From contig NZ_NPJZ01000001.1 in the NCBI RefSeq assembly GCF_002245895.1, positions 744,001 to 808,000 on the forward strand: DNA of 64,000 bases, read 5' to 3'. How positions within the stretch are numbered: the first letter of the stretch is position 1; each line of letters opens with the position of its first letter. This stretch comes from Rhodococcus sp. OK302. GTDB taxonomy: Bacteria > Actinomycetota > Actinomycetes > Mycobacteriales > Mycobacteriaceae. Positions 1-9,077 of this stretch are shown in pieces. A program made the translations under genes and the position numbers. Under the pieces are notes generated by a model, which did not search any database, had not been told where the DNA came from, and saw nothing but the letters and a program-made list of their open reading frames with translations.

Positions 1-114
1 CCCACCGATCTGGTCGGCAGCCTCGAGCACCTGCACGTCGACGCCACTACGTGCAAGGTGTACCGCGGCAGCGAGCCCGTTGGGCCCGCTGCCGACAACT
101 ACGGCTTTGGTCAC
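1..114 (-). CDS. FAD-dependent oxidoreductase, N-terminal part only
   Basis: The reverse strand opens with a GTG start and reads a dinucleotide-binding fold, [19 protein letters not shown], followed by a second-strand acidic residue in [10 protein letters not shown]. This is the beginning of an NAD(P)/FAD-dependent oxidoreductase of the phytoene-desaturase-like type. The rest lies outside the window, so substrate and length cannot be judged. The GTG start overlaps the TGA stop of the DUF3556 gene by four bases (GTGA), which implies translational coupling and a shared transcript with the membrane protein and probably the acyl-CoA ligase upstream. Confidence 0.75.
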   Translation of the reverse strand, partial: MTKAVVVGSGPNGLAAAVHLARSGVDVQVLEAADQIGG

Positions 115-1955
115 TGATTCACCTCTCGGTTGTTGCCTTCCTTGGTGCGCATCTTCGGCTCGGTGACAACGTTCGGATCCGTCACCGCCCGGTCAGCGCG
201 TACGTCCAGTGTCCACTGAACATCGAACGGAATGGGCCCATTCGGCAACCAAGGCTGCTCGGCAACTGCGTCGGCGACCTTGAACGTGCCTCGTTCGATG
301 ACACCGAGGGCCGCGTCGATCACCTTGTACTCCTGTGTTGCCTTGTGAATGGGCTGCGATTCGATCCAGGTCACCAGGAACTCTCCGGGTGCGAAGTTGC
401 AACGACGCTGGATCGCGGCAATCAGTTTCTCGTCGTGCAGGTGGCCGTCACCGAAGTTGAAAGCGACGATGGAGTTGCAACTGAATTCGGCCTCACGCAG
501 GGAGTACGTATTGATGTCCTCACCGAGGTGCCGGATCATCAGGGAGAACAGCGCACGTCCCTGACTGTGCATCGAGCGCCAACCCAGCAGTTGGTGCAGC
601 ACGACGTCCGAGACGTCCTCGGGGTACATGGTCATCAACTGCTTGCGTGTGTCCTGCGACGGCCGCTTGATGTTCTCGTCGATCTTGGCTTCAGCACCCG
701 GAGCAAAGGCCCACGTCGCCGATGCCCAGTTGCCCGCATACTGGCGCATGGACGGAAGGAACGACACCAAATCGGGTCGCAGATTGCCCAGGATCGGGAA
801 AAATGCCAGTGCTGCAACAATTCCCGCAGTGATCCACGGCGAGGACATTGCGCCGATTCCGTACCCGTCCCACGCCGGGAAACCGAGGAAGAGGAATACC
901 GCGGCGTACGCGAACAACAGATTCCATTCCAGTGGCACTGCCAACGGGAAGGTCGACGCGATAAAGAGGTGGAATCCGACCATGAGGAGAACGGCAAGGA
1001 TTGTGAGCGTTTTGTTGGTTGAGAACAGCAAAATCAACGGAGTGACGATCTCGACCATCGTTCCGGCCACGTGCGCGACGCCGCCGCCCAGGCGAGACGG
1101 ACGCAAATCCTCGGGGAAATTACGGTAATGCGCACGCTTGATCTTCTTCGATGGAATCCACGGCGTATTGCTGATCATCGGCGGTACCACCAGCGAGAAG
1201 TGGCGACCGAACTTCGAGATACCGGCACCGATCCACACCATGACGATCAGCAATTTGAGTGCCAGGATCATGTCCACGAACGGAAGGAACGTGAAGAAGA
1301 TAATTGCGGGGAGGTACTGCTCGCTACGAGCGGCAATGAACGGAACCTTGTCGCGCAGACCGAGAATCAGCATCAGCGCCAGGAACGAGTACAGCACGGC
1401 AGGACGTACCAGTCCGGCGTTATCCGCAATGGCGGCGTCGACGCCGGTTGTGTGAACACCCGGAAGTACCGCCGCAACAAGAAGATTGATAACAGCAGCG
1501 ACGTAGATGACCACATCGAAGACCGTGCGGGTATCGCCGGACGTGAGCGGGACTTTACCCGGCCACGGTGGCAAGCGAATTGTTCCGGGACGAATCCAGT
1601 AGAGAACACCACCCGTCATCGGCTTGAAGTGGCCGGCCAGCGGACCCCATGAGCCTGCCAGACCGAGCATTTCGAGCATCATCGTCCACAGAATGAGCTT
1701 CTGGTAAACGATGGGCTGGTTCCACCATGACGCCGGATCTACCCAAGAGAGGCCCGAAGTCAGTGTTGCAATTGCGGTTCCGGCGATGAGATAGAGGAAT
1801 AGCAGCTTCATGATATAGACGGTATGAACCATCTTCGGCGTGCCGAACCCGTGATCCACCCAGTGCGTGGACATGTCACGCAATCGCTCGAGGAAGGGCT
1901 TGTCCATGAATGTGGCGGGGTCGACGGGAGGGAAGTTTCCTTCTTTGAATCCCAT
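111..1955 (-). CDS. DUF3556 family transmembrane protein
   Basis: This 614-residue protein resembles the actinobacterial DUF3556 membrane proteins, whose biochemical role is not established. The N-terminus ([16 protein letters not shown], then a [10 protein letters not shown] segment) is typical of the family. Several hydrophobic segments lie between about residues 45 and 400, and the last 200 residues look soluble. It lies 86 bases downstream of an acyl-CoA ligase and overlaps the next gene by four bases, so the three probably form one operon concerned with lipid or fatty-acid modification; that role is inferred from context only. Family assignment is from recall of the N-terminal pattern. 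Confidence 0.7.
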   Translation of the reverse strand: MGFKEGNFPPVDPATFMDKPFLERLRDMSTHWVDHGFGTPKMVHTVYIMKLLFLYLIAGTAIATLTSGLSWVDPASWWNQPIVYQKLILWTMMLEMLGLAGSWGPLAGHFKPMTGGVLYWIRPGTIRLPPWPGKVPLTSGDTRTVFDVVIYVAAVINLLVAAVLPGVHTTGVDAAIADNAGLVRPAVLYSFLALMLILGLRDKVPFIAARSEQYLPAIIFFTFLPFVDMILALKLLIVMVWIGAGISKFGRHFSLVVPPMISNTPWIPSKKIKRAHYRNFPEDLRPSRLGGGVAHVAGTMVEIVTPLILLFSTNKTLTILAVLLMVGFHLFIASTFPLAVPLEWNLLFAYAAVFLFLGFPAWDGYGIGAMSSPWITAGIVAALAFFPILGNLRPDLVSFLPSMRQYAGNWASATWAFAPGAEAKIDENIKRPSQDTRKQLMTMYPEDVSDVVLHQLLGWRSMHSQGRALFSLMIRHLGEDINTYSLREAEFSCNSIVAFNFGDGHLHDEKLIAAIQRRCNFAPGEFLVTWIESQPIHKATQEYKVIDAALGVIERGTFKVADAVAEQPWLPNGPIPFDVQWTLDVRADRAVTDPNVVTEPKMRTKEGNNREVNQ

Positions 1956-1994
1956 GATGTGCTCCTGAAATACGAGAAGTAGGCATGACGGATC

Positions 1995-2017
1995 AACTCG
2001 ACGTATGCAATCGAGTT
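1995..2017. promoter_or_regulatory. Inverted repeat between acyl-CoA ligase and DUF3556 gene
   Basis: Seven-base perfect arms AACTCGA (1995-2001) and TCGAGTT (2011-2017) flank a nine-base spacer. The dyad falls in the 86-base gap in front of the DUF3556 gene. It could bind a regulator of a secondary promoter or form a weak intercistronic hairpin; nothing distinguishes the two. Confidence 0.3.
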
Positions 2018-2041
2018 ATTGCGCTGACACGGAAAAGACTG

Positions 2042-3526
2042 CTAGCGAGCGGAAGTGGCGCTCAAGGCTCGTCTCATTCCAGGTTTGTCGATCTTTCCCA
2101 CCGGGTTTCGGGGTAGCGCGTCGACAACATAAATCGCCACTGGCACCTTCACTCGGGTGAGCAAGGCCGTGACATGGTCGAGCAATTCGCCTTCGGTGAC
2201 GGGGGCATCTGGATAGGCAACGACATAGGCGACAGGAACCTCTCCGTAGACATCGTGGGGGGCGCCGATGACGGCAGCTTCCAGCACGGAAGGATGTGTG
2301 GCGAGCGAGTTTTCGATCTCCTTGGGGTAGATGTTCTCTCCCCCGCGGATAATCATGTCCTTGATGCGGTCGACCAACGTCAGATAGCCGTCCTTGTCCA
2401 GCACTCCGACGTCGCCCGTGTGCAGCCAACCGTCCACAACAGTTTTGGCAGTTTCCTCAGGCCTGTTCAGGTAGCCGTACATGACGTTTCCGCCCTTGAT
2501 AACTACTTCACCGCGGATGCCGATCGGCGCGAAAGTCCCATCCTCAGCAAGGATCTCGATCTGCTGCCCGGGCAGAGCCGGGCCGACGGTTCCGAGTTTC
2601 CGTATTCCGCCGACCGGATTACACGCCGACGCACATGTTCCCTCGGTCAGCCCGTACCCCTCGACGATCTCGAAGCCGAATCGCTCCTCGGCTCGTTCGA
2701 GAAGTTCCTTGCTGATCGGGGCAGCGCCGCACACGGCGAACCTCAGAGAGGACGTATCGATCGACGCGTCCTCGGACTGCGACGTCAGCATGGCATAGAT
2801 CGCCGGGACAGCGGAGAAGTACGTCGGACGCAATCGCGCAACGTCGTCGAAGAACCTTGATACCGAGAACTTCCCGGTGATACTTACCTGCCCACCGACG
2901 ATCAATGGCGTCAGGACACTCACACAAATTGCATTGACGTGGAAGAGAGGGAGGATCAAGAGGCAGTGATCTGCACCGGTGATGCCGATGCTCTGCCCCA
3001 TCGACGACGCCATGAACTGAAGGTTGGCGTGCGTGAGCATGACGCCCTTGGGCCTGCCAGTGGATCCGCTGGTGTAGATCAGGAGCGCGAGATCATCGGC
3101 AGCCAGTTCGATACCGGGCAGGGCCAGATCGGGTGGGCTCTCTGCGAGGTCGTCGACACAGAGCGCCGGCCGACCACCGCTGGGCGCATCCAACCCACCC
3201 GTAATCACCAGTCGAGCACCGGAATCCGAGATCTGGTAGTCCGCCTCGTTGGCCGTGAACATCGGATTGATGGGTGTTGCGGCGGCACCCAGGCGCCAGG
3301 CAGCCATGATCGCAATCAGCAATTCAACCCGATTGGGAAGCATGATCGCGACAACGTCACCCGCACCGATACCCTCGCTTGCCAGTTGCGCTGCAACGGC
3401 TTCCGTACGTTCTGCAAACTCGGTGTACGTGAGTTCAACCTGGTCGTCGCGGAGGCACGGCACATCGCCATGCTCTTTCGCCAGATCCCAAGCCAGATAT
3501 CCGATGTCCGTCACGAGAGTCAGCAC
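2042..3526 (-). CDS. Acyl-CoA synthetase (class I adenylate-forming)
   Basis: A 494-residue ATP/AMP-dependent acyl-CoA ligase that would activate a carboxylic acid to its CoA thioester through an acyl-adenylate. The P-loop-like A3 motif YTSGSTGRPKG starts near residue 151, the A5 motif appears as GYGLTEG, the A8 hinge as VDRIKDMIIRGGENIYP, and the C-terminal catalytic lysine motif as NPVGKIDK. The length is short but complete for a fatty-acid or aromatic-acid CoA ligase, and no membrane segments are seen. It is the first gene of a minus-strand group with the DUF3556 protein and an FAD oxidoreductase. Substrate cannot be read from the sequence. Confidence 0.88.
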   Translation of the reverse strand: MLTLVTDIGYLAWDLAKEHGDVPCLRDDQVELTYTEFAERTEAVAAQLASEGIGAGDVVAIMLPNRVELLIAIMAAWRLGAAATPINPMFTANEADYQISDSGARLVITGGLDAPSGGRPALCVDDLAESPPDLALPGIELAADDLALLIYTSGSTGRPKGVMLTHANLQFMASSMGQSIGITGADHCLLILPLFHVNAICVSVLTPLIVGGQVSITGKFSVSRFFDDVARLRPTYFSAVPAIYAMLTSQSEDASIDTSSLRFAVCGAAPISKELLERAEERFGFEIVEGYGLTEGTCASACNPVGGIRKLGTVGPALPGQQIEILAEDGTFAPIGIRGEVVIKGGNVMYGYLNRPEETAKTVVDGWLHTGDVGVLDKDGYLTLVDRIKDMIIRGGENIYPKEIENSLATHPSVLEAAVIGAPHDVYGEVPVAYVVAYPDAPVTEGELLDHVTALLTRVKVPVAIYVVDALPRNPVGKIDKPGMRRALSATSAR

Positions 3527-3676
3527 CTTTCCTTTTCCTGTGACTCAGAACACTATCGGCGCTACGGGACCAAAGAAACGGTCCACGGGGCTCAACTTGC
3601 CCGATTTCTTTGTGCTCCGAGCACAAACTCAGGGGGAGCACCTGATGAAGTAGCTCGTTCGCGCGAGCAGCAACAG

Positions 3677-3892
3677 CCCCTGATGGGTTCAATTGCCAAC
3701 GGCCGCGGCGAGATCGGACGTTGTCGGTTTGCTACCGGGGCAATCACCGCGAGCGTCGTATGGTTCAGCGGCCTCGGGTACGGAGCGCGCCTGTTGACTC
3801 CACTCTTTGCCAAACCCAATGCCTGGCGAATCCTGGACGCGCTTATTGCCGTGATGATGACAGTTCTGGGATTGACTTCCTCTCGGCCGTGA
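3677..3892 (+). pseudogene. C-terminal remnant of a LysE/ArgO-type amino-acid exporter
   Basis: The plus strand reads LMGSIANGRGE, then a short stretch, then TASVVWFSGLGYGARLL and PNAWRILDALIAVMMTVLGL. This matches the last third of LysE/ArgO exporters (family length about 200 residues). No start codon or N-terminal two-thirds is present: the similarity begins abruptly after the usual central loop and the sequence upstream is non-coding. The last codons run into the end hairpin of the neighbouring TnpB element (3883-3901), so the natural C-terminus may also be altered. Judged a decayed fragment, not a functional gene. Confidence 0.7.
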
Positions 3893-3987
3893 ACCGACCG
3901 AGATTCCCTACAGGACTCACACCCCGCAGTTGCCCCTGAAACTCGCGTCCCAGGGTTCCTGTTTCACAGACAGTTGCCTCTACACGC
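3883..3987 (-). ncRNA. Candidate omega (reRNA) guide-scaffold RNA downstream of tnpB
   Basis: In known TnpB systems the guide RNA derives from the 3' end of tnpB and the non-coding tail up to the right end of the element. The 105 bases after the tnpB stop are non-coding, have short complementary segments and end in the right-end hairpin, which fits that arrangement. The guide would then be the DNA just past the right end. The assignment rests on position and folding potential only. Confidence 0.35.
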
Positions 3988-5130
3988 TTACGCGAGCAGA
4001 GGACTCACACCATCTCCACAGGCTGAAACCGCCAGTCCGACGGCCAAAATGTTGATCGCAGCATTGCTATCCCGATCGTGATGCGCTCCGCACCGGCACG
4101 TCCACACCCGAACGTCCAACGGCAACGACTCCACCACAACCCCACACACCGAGCAGGTCTTCGACGACGGATAAAACCTGTCGATCGCCACCACCCGCCG
4201 CCCGTACCAACCCGCTTTGTACTCGAGCATCGACCGGAACTCCGACCACGCCGCATCCGAAATCGCCCGAGACAAACTACGGTTCTTCAGCATGTTCTGC
4301 ACAGCCAACGTCTCGACGGCGATCACTTGGTTTTCGCGCACCAGCCGAGTGGAGAGTGTGTGCAGATGATCGCGTCGCCGATCAGCAACGCGCCCATAGA
4401 TTTTCGCGACCTTCAACCGGGCCTTCGCCCGGTTCGCGGAACCTTTCTCCTTCTTCGCCAGCGCCCGCTGCGCTCTCGCCAACCGGACACGATCCTTCGC
4501 CGCATGACGCGGGTTGTCGATCTTCTCCCCCGACGACAGCGTGAACAGGCTCGTGATCCCCGCATCGACGCCCACCGTCTGTTCCGTCGACGGCAGTGCG
4601 GCGATCTCGGTCTCGACCAGAATCGAAATATGGTACTGACCACGAGAATTACGGGACACCGTCACCTGAGAAGGCACCACGCCGTCCGGCAACGGACGCG
4701 ACCACCGGATGTCCAACGGCTCCGCCTGTTTCGCCAACCGAATGACACCGCACCGGTAGGTGAAGCAGTTCGAAAAATACGTCGCCGAATCCTTCGAAAC
4801 ACCCTTCTTCTTAAACTTCGGATACCGGGTCTGCTTACGCCAGAACTTGTCGAACGCGCCCTGCAACTGTCGCAAGGCTTCCTGCAGTGGGCCTTTCGAC
4901 GGTTCCGCCAACCACGTCGTGTCCGGCTCACGTTTCCAGCCGGTCAGCATCTTCGAGGTGTCACCGTAGCTGACGCGGCGTTTCTCCTGCTGCCACGCCT
5001 GCGATCGCTCCGCGAGCGCCCGGTTGTAGACGTAACGGGTGCACCCGAACGTGCGGGCAAGCTGCTCAGCCTGTTCGTCGCTCGGATAGAAGCGGTACTT
5101 GTATGCCCGCTTCACCACCCCCGTAGCCAT
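3988..5130 (-). CDS. tnpB: RNA-guided endonuclease TnpB family protein
   Basis: A complete 380-residue TnpB. The N-terminal OrfB helix-turn-helix region begins KRAYKYRFYPS. The split RuvC-like nuclease is intact: GVDAG supplies the first aspartate (about residue 195), IAVETLAVQNM the glutamate (about residue 279), and HDRDSNAAINI the last aspartate. A four-Cys zinc ribbon CSVCG/CRCG lies between the last two. The ATG at 5130 is preferred over one eight codons upstream because family members start just before the KRAYKYR block. No tnpA accompanies it. The intact catalytic set suggests it may still be an active nuclease. Confidence 0.88.
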   Translation of the reverse strand: MATGVVKRAYKYRFYPSDEQAEQLARTFGCTRYVYNRALAERSQAWQQEKRRVSYGDTSKMLTGWKREPDTTWLAEPSKGPLQEALRQLQGAFDKFWRKQTRYPKFKKKGVSKDSATYFSNCFTYRCGVIRLAKQAEPLDIRWSRPLPDGVVPSQVTVSRNSRGQYHISILVETEIAALPSTEQTVGVDAGITSLFTLSSGEKIDNPRHAAKDRVRLARAQRALAKKEKGSANRAKARLKVAKIYGRVADRRRDHLHTLSTRLVRENQVIAVETLAVQNMLKNRSLSRAISDAAWSEFRSMLEYKAGWYGRRVVAIDRFYPSSKTCSVCGVVVESLPLDVRVWTCRCGAHHDRDSNAAINILAVGLAVSACGDGVSPLLA

Positions 5131-5291
5131 AACCGAGAGACTAGCGGCGGCCACCGACAGGTTCGGCTATCCCGGCCCTGAAGGACCAGGTTTGCACCGA
5201 AGGATCATTGATCAGTTTGCTCACCGAATTGTGAGTGCGATGCGTAACGTAGGCCCGAGGCAGTTGTGACCATCGGGCAGGACTGATAGCG

Positions 5292-6593
5292 ATGACCGAG
5301 AACAAAGTCGAGGACGAGCCGAACCGCGGATTGCTGTTACTTTGTCTGCTCGCAGTCGTTGCGGGTGTCTTCGTCGGATTTATCGGTGGAGCATTTCGGT
5401 GGTGTTTGCGCAGAGCCGACGACCTTCGCCAGACGATCCTGGACTGGTCGCATCAGATTCCGTACGTCGGGTGGCTGGTCCCCGTCGCGTTGGTGGCGTT
5501 GTGCACAGTGCTTGCCATCCTGATAGTGCGTCGGGTGCCACTCGCAGCGGGAAGCGGCATTCAGCATGTCGAGGCTGTTGCGCGAGGTGAAGCGAAACCA
5601 CCGGGACTGATTCTGGTCCCGGCCAGATTCGTCGGCGGGCTGTTGGCAATCGGTTCAGGATTGGTACTCGGCCGTGAGGGCCCTACCGTGCACATGGGTG
5701 CGGCAATCGGAGCCGAGACCGGTCGACGGTCCCGTCTCCCCGAAGCCGATGTGCGCCTGTTGCAGACGTCGATGTCCGGGGCCGGACTCGCCGTTGCCTT
5801 CAACGCCCCGATCGGCGGTGCCCTGTTCGTGTGCGAGGAAGTGACACACTCCTTCAAACTCCGCACAGTCCTCCCCACCATGTTCGGAGTAGCGGTGGCA
5901 GTGGGATGTTCACGGCTTGTCATCGGTGATCGGCCTGATTTTGCCGTCAACGCCGTCCCAACTCCCCAGCTCGCACTCTTGCCACTGTTCGTCGTCTTCG
6001 GACTCCTCACCGGCCTGCTCGGGATTGCTTACAATCGCATGATCCTGGGAATGCTCAATGCCGTTGCACGCCTGCGACGTATCCCCCCGACCGTTGTCGG
6101 AGCTGCAATCGGTGCCGTCATCGGTATCACACTCTTCATCGACCCGCTGGCCGGTGGAGGTGGCGACCCACTTTCGCAGTTGATTGTCGGAGGACGCACA
6201 TTTGTGCTGCCGATCCTGCTGCTGTACTTGGTTGTTCGGTTTTTCACCGGCCCGTTGTCCTACGCCGCCGGAACTCCCGGTGGCCTGTTTGCTCCTCTGC
6301 TCGCCGTCGGAGCTCTGTGGGGATCACTCTTCGCCGGGCTGTCGAGCTTCATTCCCGGAGTAGGTGGCGGACTCGCCATTGCACTGCCACTCGTCGGCAT
6401 GGCCGCATTCTTCGGCGCTGTGGTGCGAGCACCATTCACGGGCATCGTGATCGTGATGGAGATGACGACAGTAACGTCGGCGCTTGTGCCGATGCTCGCG
6501 GCAACTGCTGCTGCAGTCCTCGTCGCGACGTTGACAGGTTCAGCCCCGATCTACGACAGCTTGCGAGAACGGATGCTGGCCACACAAAAGTGA
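5292..6593 (+). CDS. ClC family chloride/proton antiporter or channel
   Basis: A 433-residue membrane protein with the ClC signatures in order: AGSGIQHVE (the GSGIP site, Pro replaced by Gln), GREGPTVHMGA with the gating glutamate, ALFVCEEVTHSF with the internal proton-pathway glutamate, and GGLFAPLLAVG. Both glutamates being present favours a H+/Cl- exchanger over a passive channel. About ten hydrophobic helices are evident and there is no C-terminal CBS domain, as in bacterial ClcA. It stands alone between the TnpB element and a bidirectional terminator. Confidence 0.88.
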   Translation: MTENKVEDEPNRGLLLLCLLAVVAGVFVGFIGGAFRWCLRRADDLRQTILDWSHQIPYVGWLVPVALVALCTVLAILIVRRVPLAAGSGIQHVEAVARGEAKPPGLILVPARFVGGLLAIGSGLVLGREGPTVHMGAAIGAETGRRSRLPEADVRLLQTSMSGAGLAVAFNAPIGGALFVCEEVTHSFKLRTVLPTMFGVAVAVGCSRLVIGDRPDFAVNAVPTPQLALLPLFVVFGLLTGLLGIAYNRMILGMLNAVARLRRIPPTVVGAAIGAVIGITLFIDPLAGGGGDPLSQLIVGGRTFVLPILLLYLVVRFFTGPLSYAAGTPGGLFAPLLAVGALWGSLFAGLSSFIPGVGGGLAIALPLVGMAAFFGAVVRAPFTGIVIVMEMTTVTSALVPMLAATAAAVLVATLTGSAPIYDSLRERMLATQK

Positions 6594-6627
6594 CCGCCCC
6601 CGGAGAATGTCGGGGGCGGTCACTTTT
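6586..6627. terminator. Bidirectional intrinsic terminator
   Basis: A 17-base-pair perfect stem (6586-6602 with 6611-6627) around an eight-base loop, GC-rich in its core and flanked by A and T runs on either side. It separates the convergent ClC gene and ndh and can serve both strands. Confidence 0.9.
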
Positions 6628-6637
6628 GTCTCGATCT

Positions 6638-8005
6638 TTATGCGGAGCGGGCCAATTCAGGTTCGCGTTCGACCACTGGTTGCACGGCCGCGATCTTCAT
6701 CGGCTCCTGTGTGTAATGGAAGTGCGGGCGCCGGTGTCCGAGGAAGGATCCGAACCATGACATGACTGCCACGTACCGGTTGCGGAAGCCCACCAGGTAC
6801 ATCACGTGCACTGCCAACCACATGAACCAGGCGATGGTGCCCTTGAGTTCGATCTTGCCGACACGAACAACAGCGCTGAAGCGGCTGATGATCGACATGC
6901 TGCCCTTGTCGCGGTACTTGAAAGGCGTTCCGGCCTTCCGCTTTCCGTTGACGATCTTGGCTGCGTGACGGCCACCCTGCATCGCGACGGGCGACTGCCC
7001 CGGAAGGCCGTTGAGCGAGGTCATGTCGCCGATGGCGTAGACGTTGGCGAAACCGCCGACCGTGAGGTCAGGGTTGATGAGGAGTCGACCGGCGCGGTCG
7101 GACTCGCAACCGGTTGCCTCGCCGAGTACTGCGGCAAAATCGTTGGCCCGAACGCCGGCGGACCAGATGACGGTCTCGGCGTCGATGCGCTTCTCTTCCT
7201 TGGTCTTTGCCGAGGAGACGGTGACACCGTGCTCGTCGATGGCGGTGACCATTGTGTTGAGAACTACCTCGACACCCGACTTCTCGAGCGAGTTCTGGGT
7301 GTACTCACTGAGCTTGCCTCCGAAGGCCGGCAACGCGACGCCGGCGCCTTCGACCATGGTGACGGTGACTTCGTCGGCACTGATGTTGTTGATGGCCTTC
7401 GCGAAGTAGCGTCGCGCCAGTTCCTTGATCTGTCCGGCGAGTTCGACACCAGTGGCACCGGCACCCACGACGACGAAGCTGAGCAGGTTCTTGCGCATCA
7501 GAGCGTCGTTGGTGGTGTGAGCTTCTTCGAAGCAACGCAGGATCTGCTTGCGCAGGATCTCGGCATCTTCGACGGTCTTGAGCTTGTATGTGACCTTCTC
7601 GAACTCGTCACGGCCGAAGTACGCCTGCGTGGCGCCGGTGGCTGCGATGAGTGAGCGGTATCCGAGCGTATGCCGCGTTCCCGAAGCCTCGTAGACGATG
7701 GTGTTGTCTTCGGCATTGACCTCGACGACGCGGCCGAGGCGAACGTCGGCGTTGGGGCACTTCTGCAGGATCGTGCGGATGGGAGGAGCGACCTCGCCGG
7801 CCGACAGAACGCCAGTCGCCACCTGGTAGAGCAGCGGCTGGAACAGGTGCTCGGTGGTCGCGGAGATGAGGACGAACGGCGTCTTGGACTTCGCGAGCGT
7901 CTTCGCGGCAGCAAGGGCTCCGAATCCCGAGCCCACGATCACGACCTGAGTCTTCTCGTGTCCAGCCGCATCGATATCGGCGCGGCCCGCAGCAGTTCTA
8001 TCCAC
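6638..8005 (-). CDS. ndh: Type II NADH dehydrogenase (NDH-2)
   Basis: A 455-residue single-subunit flavoprotein that passes electrons from NADH to quinone at the inner face of the membrane without pumping protons. The FAD site is VVIVGSGFGALAAAKTLAK near the N-terminus, the NADH site is VVVGAGATGVELAGQI, and the second FAD contact is YAIGDMTSLNGLPGQSP. Near residue 390 the segment AWFMWLAVHVMYLVGF is hydrophobic and fits C-terminal membrane association. The GTG start at 8005 is chosen because GAGGAG lies six bases upstream; a longer reading frame begins at 8059 but lacks such a site. It diverges from a LysR regulator. Confidence 0.93.
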   Translation of the reverse strand: MDRTAAGRADIDAAGHEKTQVVIVGSGFGALAAAKTLAKSKTPFVLISATTEHLFQPLLYQVATGVLSAGEVAPPIRTILQKCPNADVRLGRVVEVNAEDNTIVYEASGTRHTLGYRSLIAATGATQAYFGRDEFEKVTYKLKTVEDAEILRKQILRCFEEAHTTNDALMRKNLLSFVVVGAGATGVELAGQIKELARRYFAKAINNISADEVTVTMVEGAGVALPAFGGKLSEYTQNSLEKSGVEVVLNTMVTAIDEHGVTVSSAKTKEEKRIDAETVIWSAGVRANDFAAVLGEATGCESDRAGRLLINPDLTVGGFANVYAIGDMTSLNGLPGQSPVAMQGGRHAAKIVNGKRKAGTPFKYRDKGSMSIISRFSAVVRVGKIELKGTIAWFMWLAVHVMYLVGFRNRYVAVMSWFGSFLGHRRPHFHYTQEPMKIAAVQPVVEREPELARSA

Positions 8006-8128
8006 AACAAACTCCTCAAGCAAATTGAAAGTATGACTATTACCGTATGGAACGGTCATGGGTCAGGTCCAGCTAGCTGCGGTATTCGCAAGACTGTTAT
8101 CTCGATTGCTCATAAGTAAGCTATCGCT

Positions 8129-9007
8129 ATGGACTTTCGCCAACTCAAGTACTTTCTCGTCGTGAGCGAGGAACTCAGCTTCAGCCGGGCTGCCGAGCGC
8201 TGCTTCATCTCGCAGTCTGCGATCAGCCATCAGGTGGCACGGCTGGAAAAGGAGCTCGGCGCGACGCTCTTCGAACGGTCCACCCGCTCCGTGCGACTGG
8301 CCCCGGCCGGGTCGCGTCTGGTGCCCATCGCGCAGCAAGTCCTCAGCCTGGAGACCATGGCGTACTCCGTGGCTCGCGACCCGAGCGCGCGTATCCGGAT
8401 CACCGGAAACATGAGTTTTGCGGGTCAGACCTTGGACGCCATCGCCCACGTTCGCGAGCGCCATCCGGACTTGGACGTGGAATTCGTGATCAAGAGTTTT
8501 GCGCACCGGATGGACGCGGTTGCGTCGGGCGACGCGGACATCGCGCTCATTCGCGGCAGTGTTGATCGCCCAGGTCTGGAACCCATCGACCTCGGCGTCG
8601 AGGATCTACTGATCGTCATGTCGAGCCGTCACCCGCTGGCCGGTCAGCAGAGCGTCGATCTCAACGATCTGGCCGCATATCCCCTGCTCCTGCCGCCGCG
8701 CCAAAGCCAGGTGTTGATTCACCAGGTTGTGGAGGACGCATTCCGGGAGATCGACCGCCGGGTGCAGTTGGGTCCGGCAATTCCGAGTGATCACACCGCC
8801 ACCCTGGACGTGATCACCAACCCGAACGCGTGGACGTTGCTGTATTCCATCACGGCCGGCGAATCCCCTCGGGCGGGCATCATTTTCATGCGAGAGTCTC
8901 ACGGACGCTTACGAATCCCCGTATCGGGTGTGACACGCAGCGGTACCGCACATCCGCCGGAGTTCAATGATCTGATTGACGCACTAAAAGACGCGATCCG
9001 GCCCTGA
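8129..9007 (+). CDS. LysR family transcriptional regulator
   Basis: 292 residues. The N-terminal winged helix-turn-helix is typical: RQLKYFLVVSEELSFSRAAE, then SQSAISHQVARLEKELG and LFERSTRSVRLAPAG. An effector-binding periplasmic-protein-like domain follows. It is divergently arranged from ndh, and the 123-base gap holds a small dyad ACCGT-5-ACGGT (8042-8056), so control of ndh or of itself is plausible. Its effector is unknown. Confidence 0.9.
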   Translation: MDFRQLKYFLVVSEELSFSRAAERCFISQSAISHQVARLEKELGATLFERSTRSVRLAPAGSRLVPIAQQVLSLETMAYSVARDPSARIRITGNMSFAGQTLDAIAHVRERHPDLDVEFVIKSFAHRMDAVASGDADIALIRGSVDRPGLEPIDLGVEDLLIVMSSRHPLAGQQSVDLNDLAAYPLLLPPRQSQVLIHQVVEDAFREIDRRVQLGPAIPSDHTATLDVITNPNAWTLLYSITAGESPRAGIIFMRESHGRLRIPVSGVTRSGTAHPPEFNDLIDALKDAIRP

Positions 9008-9063
9008 TCCTGAAGGATTTCACTCGCTCAGCGAACAAAATCCTTCACAATCACAGGGCCGGA
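8998..9063. terminator. Two-part hairpin terminator between lysR and terC
   Basis: An outer stem CCGGCCCTG/CAGGGCCGG (8998-9006 with the 3' end near 9062) encloses an inner perfect stem TGAAGGATTT/AAATCCTTCA. It lies between convergent genes and starts within the last codons of the LysR gene. There is no long U run, so termination strength is uncertain. Confidence 0.65.
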
Positions 9064-9077
9064 CCGCGCGTTCGGGG

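Larger units (their letters stand above)
3883..5187 (-). mobile_element. Solitary TnpB element (IS200/IS605 or IS607-like), TnpA absent
   Basis: The element contains a single intact tnpB gene and no transposase (tnpA). A candidate right-end hairpin lies at 3883-3901 (on the minus strand TCGGTCGGTTCACGGCCGA, six pairs around a seven-base loop). A candidate left-end hairpin lies at 5174-5187 (GGTCCTTCAGGGCC, five pairs including U-G around a UUCA loop). Such sub-terminal hairpins are usual for this superfamily. The exact cleavage sites could not be fixed, so the boundaries are approximate. Without TnpA it would need a helper in trans to move. Confidence 0.6.

Noticed and set aside
2939..3892. 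A 317-codon plus-strand frame that ends in LysE-like sequence
   Set aside because: Only the last third resembles LysE; the first two-thirds is antisense to the acyl-CoA ligase, so a full fusion gene is not credible.
4078..5181. A 367-codon plus-strand frame across tnpB
   Set aside because: Antisense shadow rich in Arg and Pro; the minus strand encodes an unmistakable TnpB.
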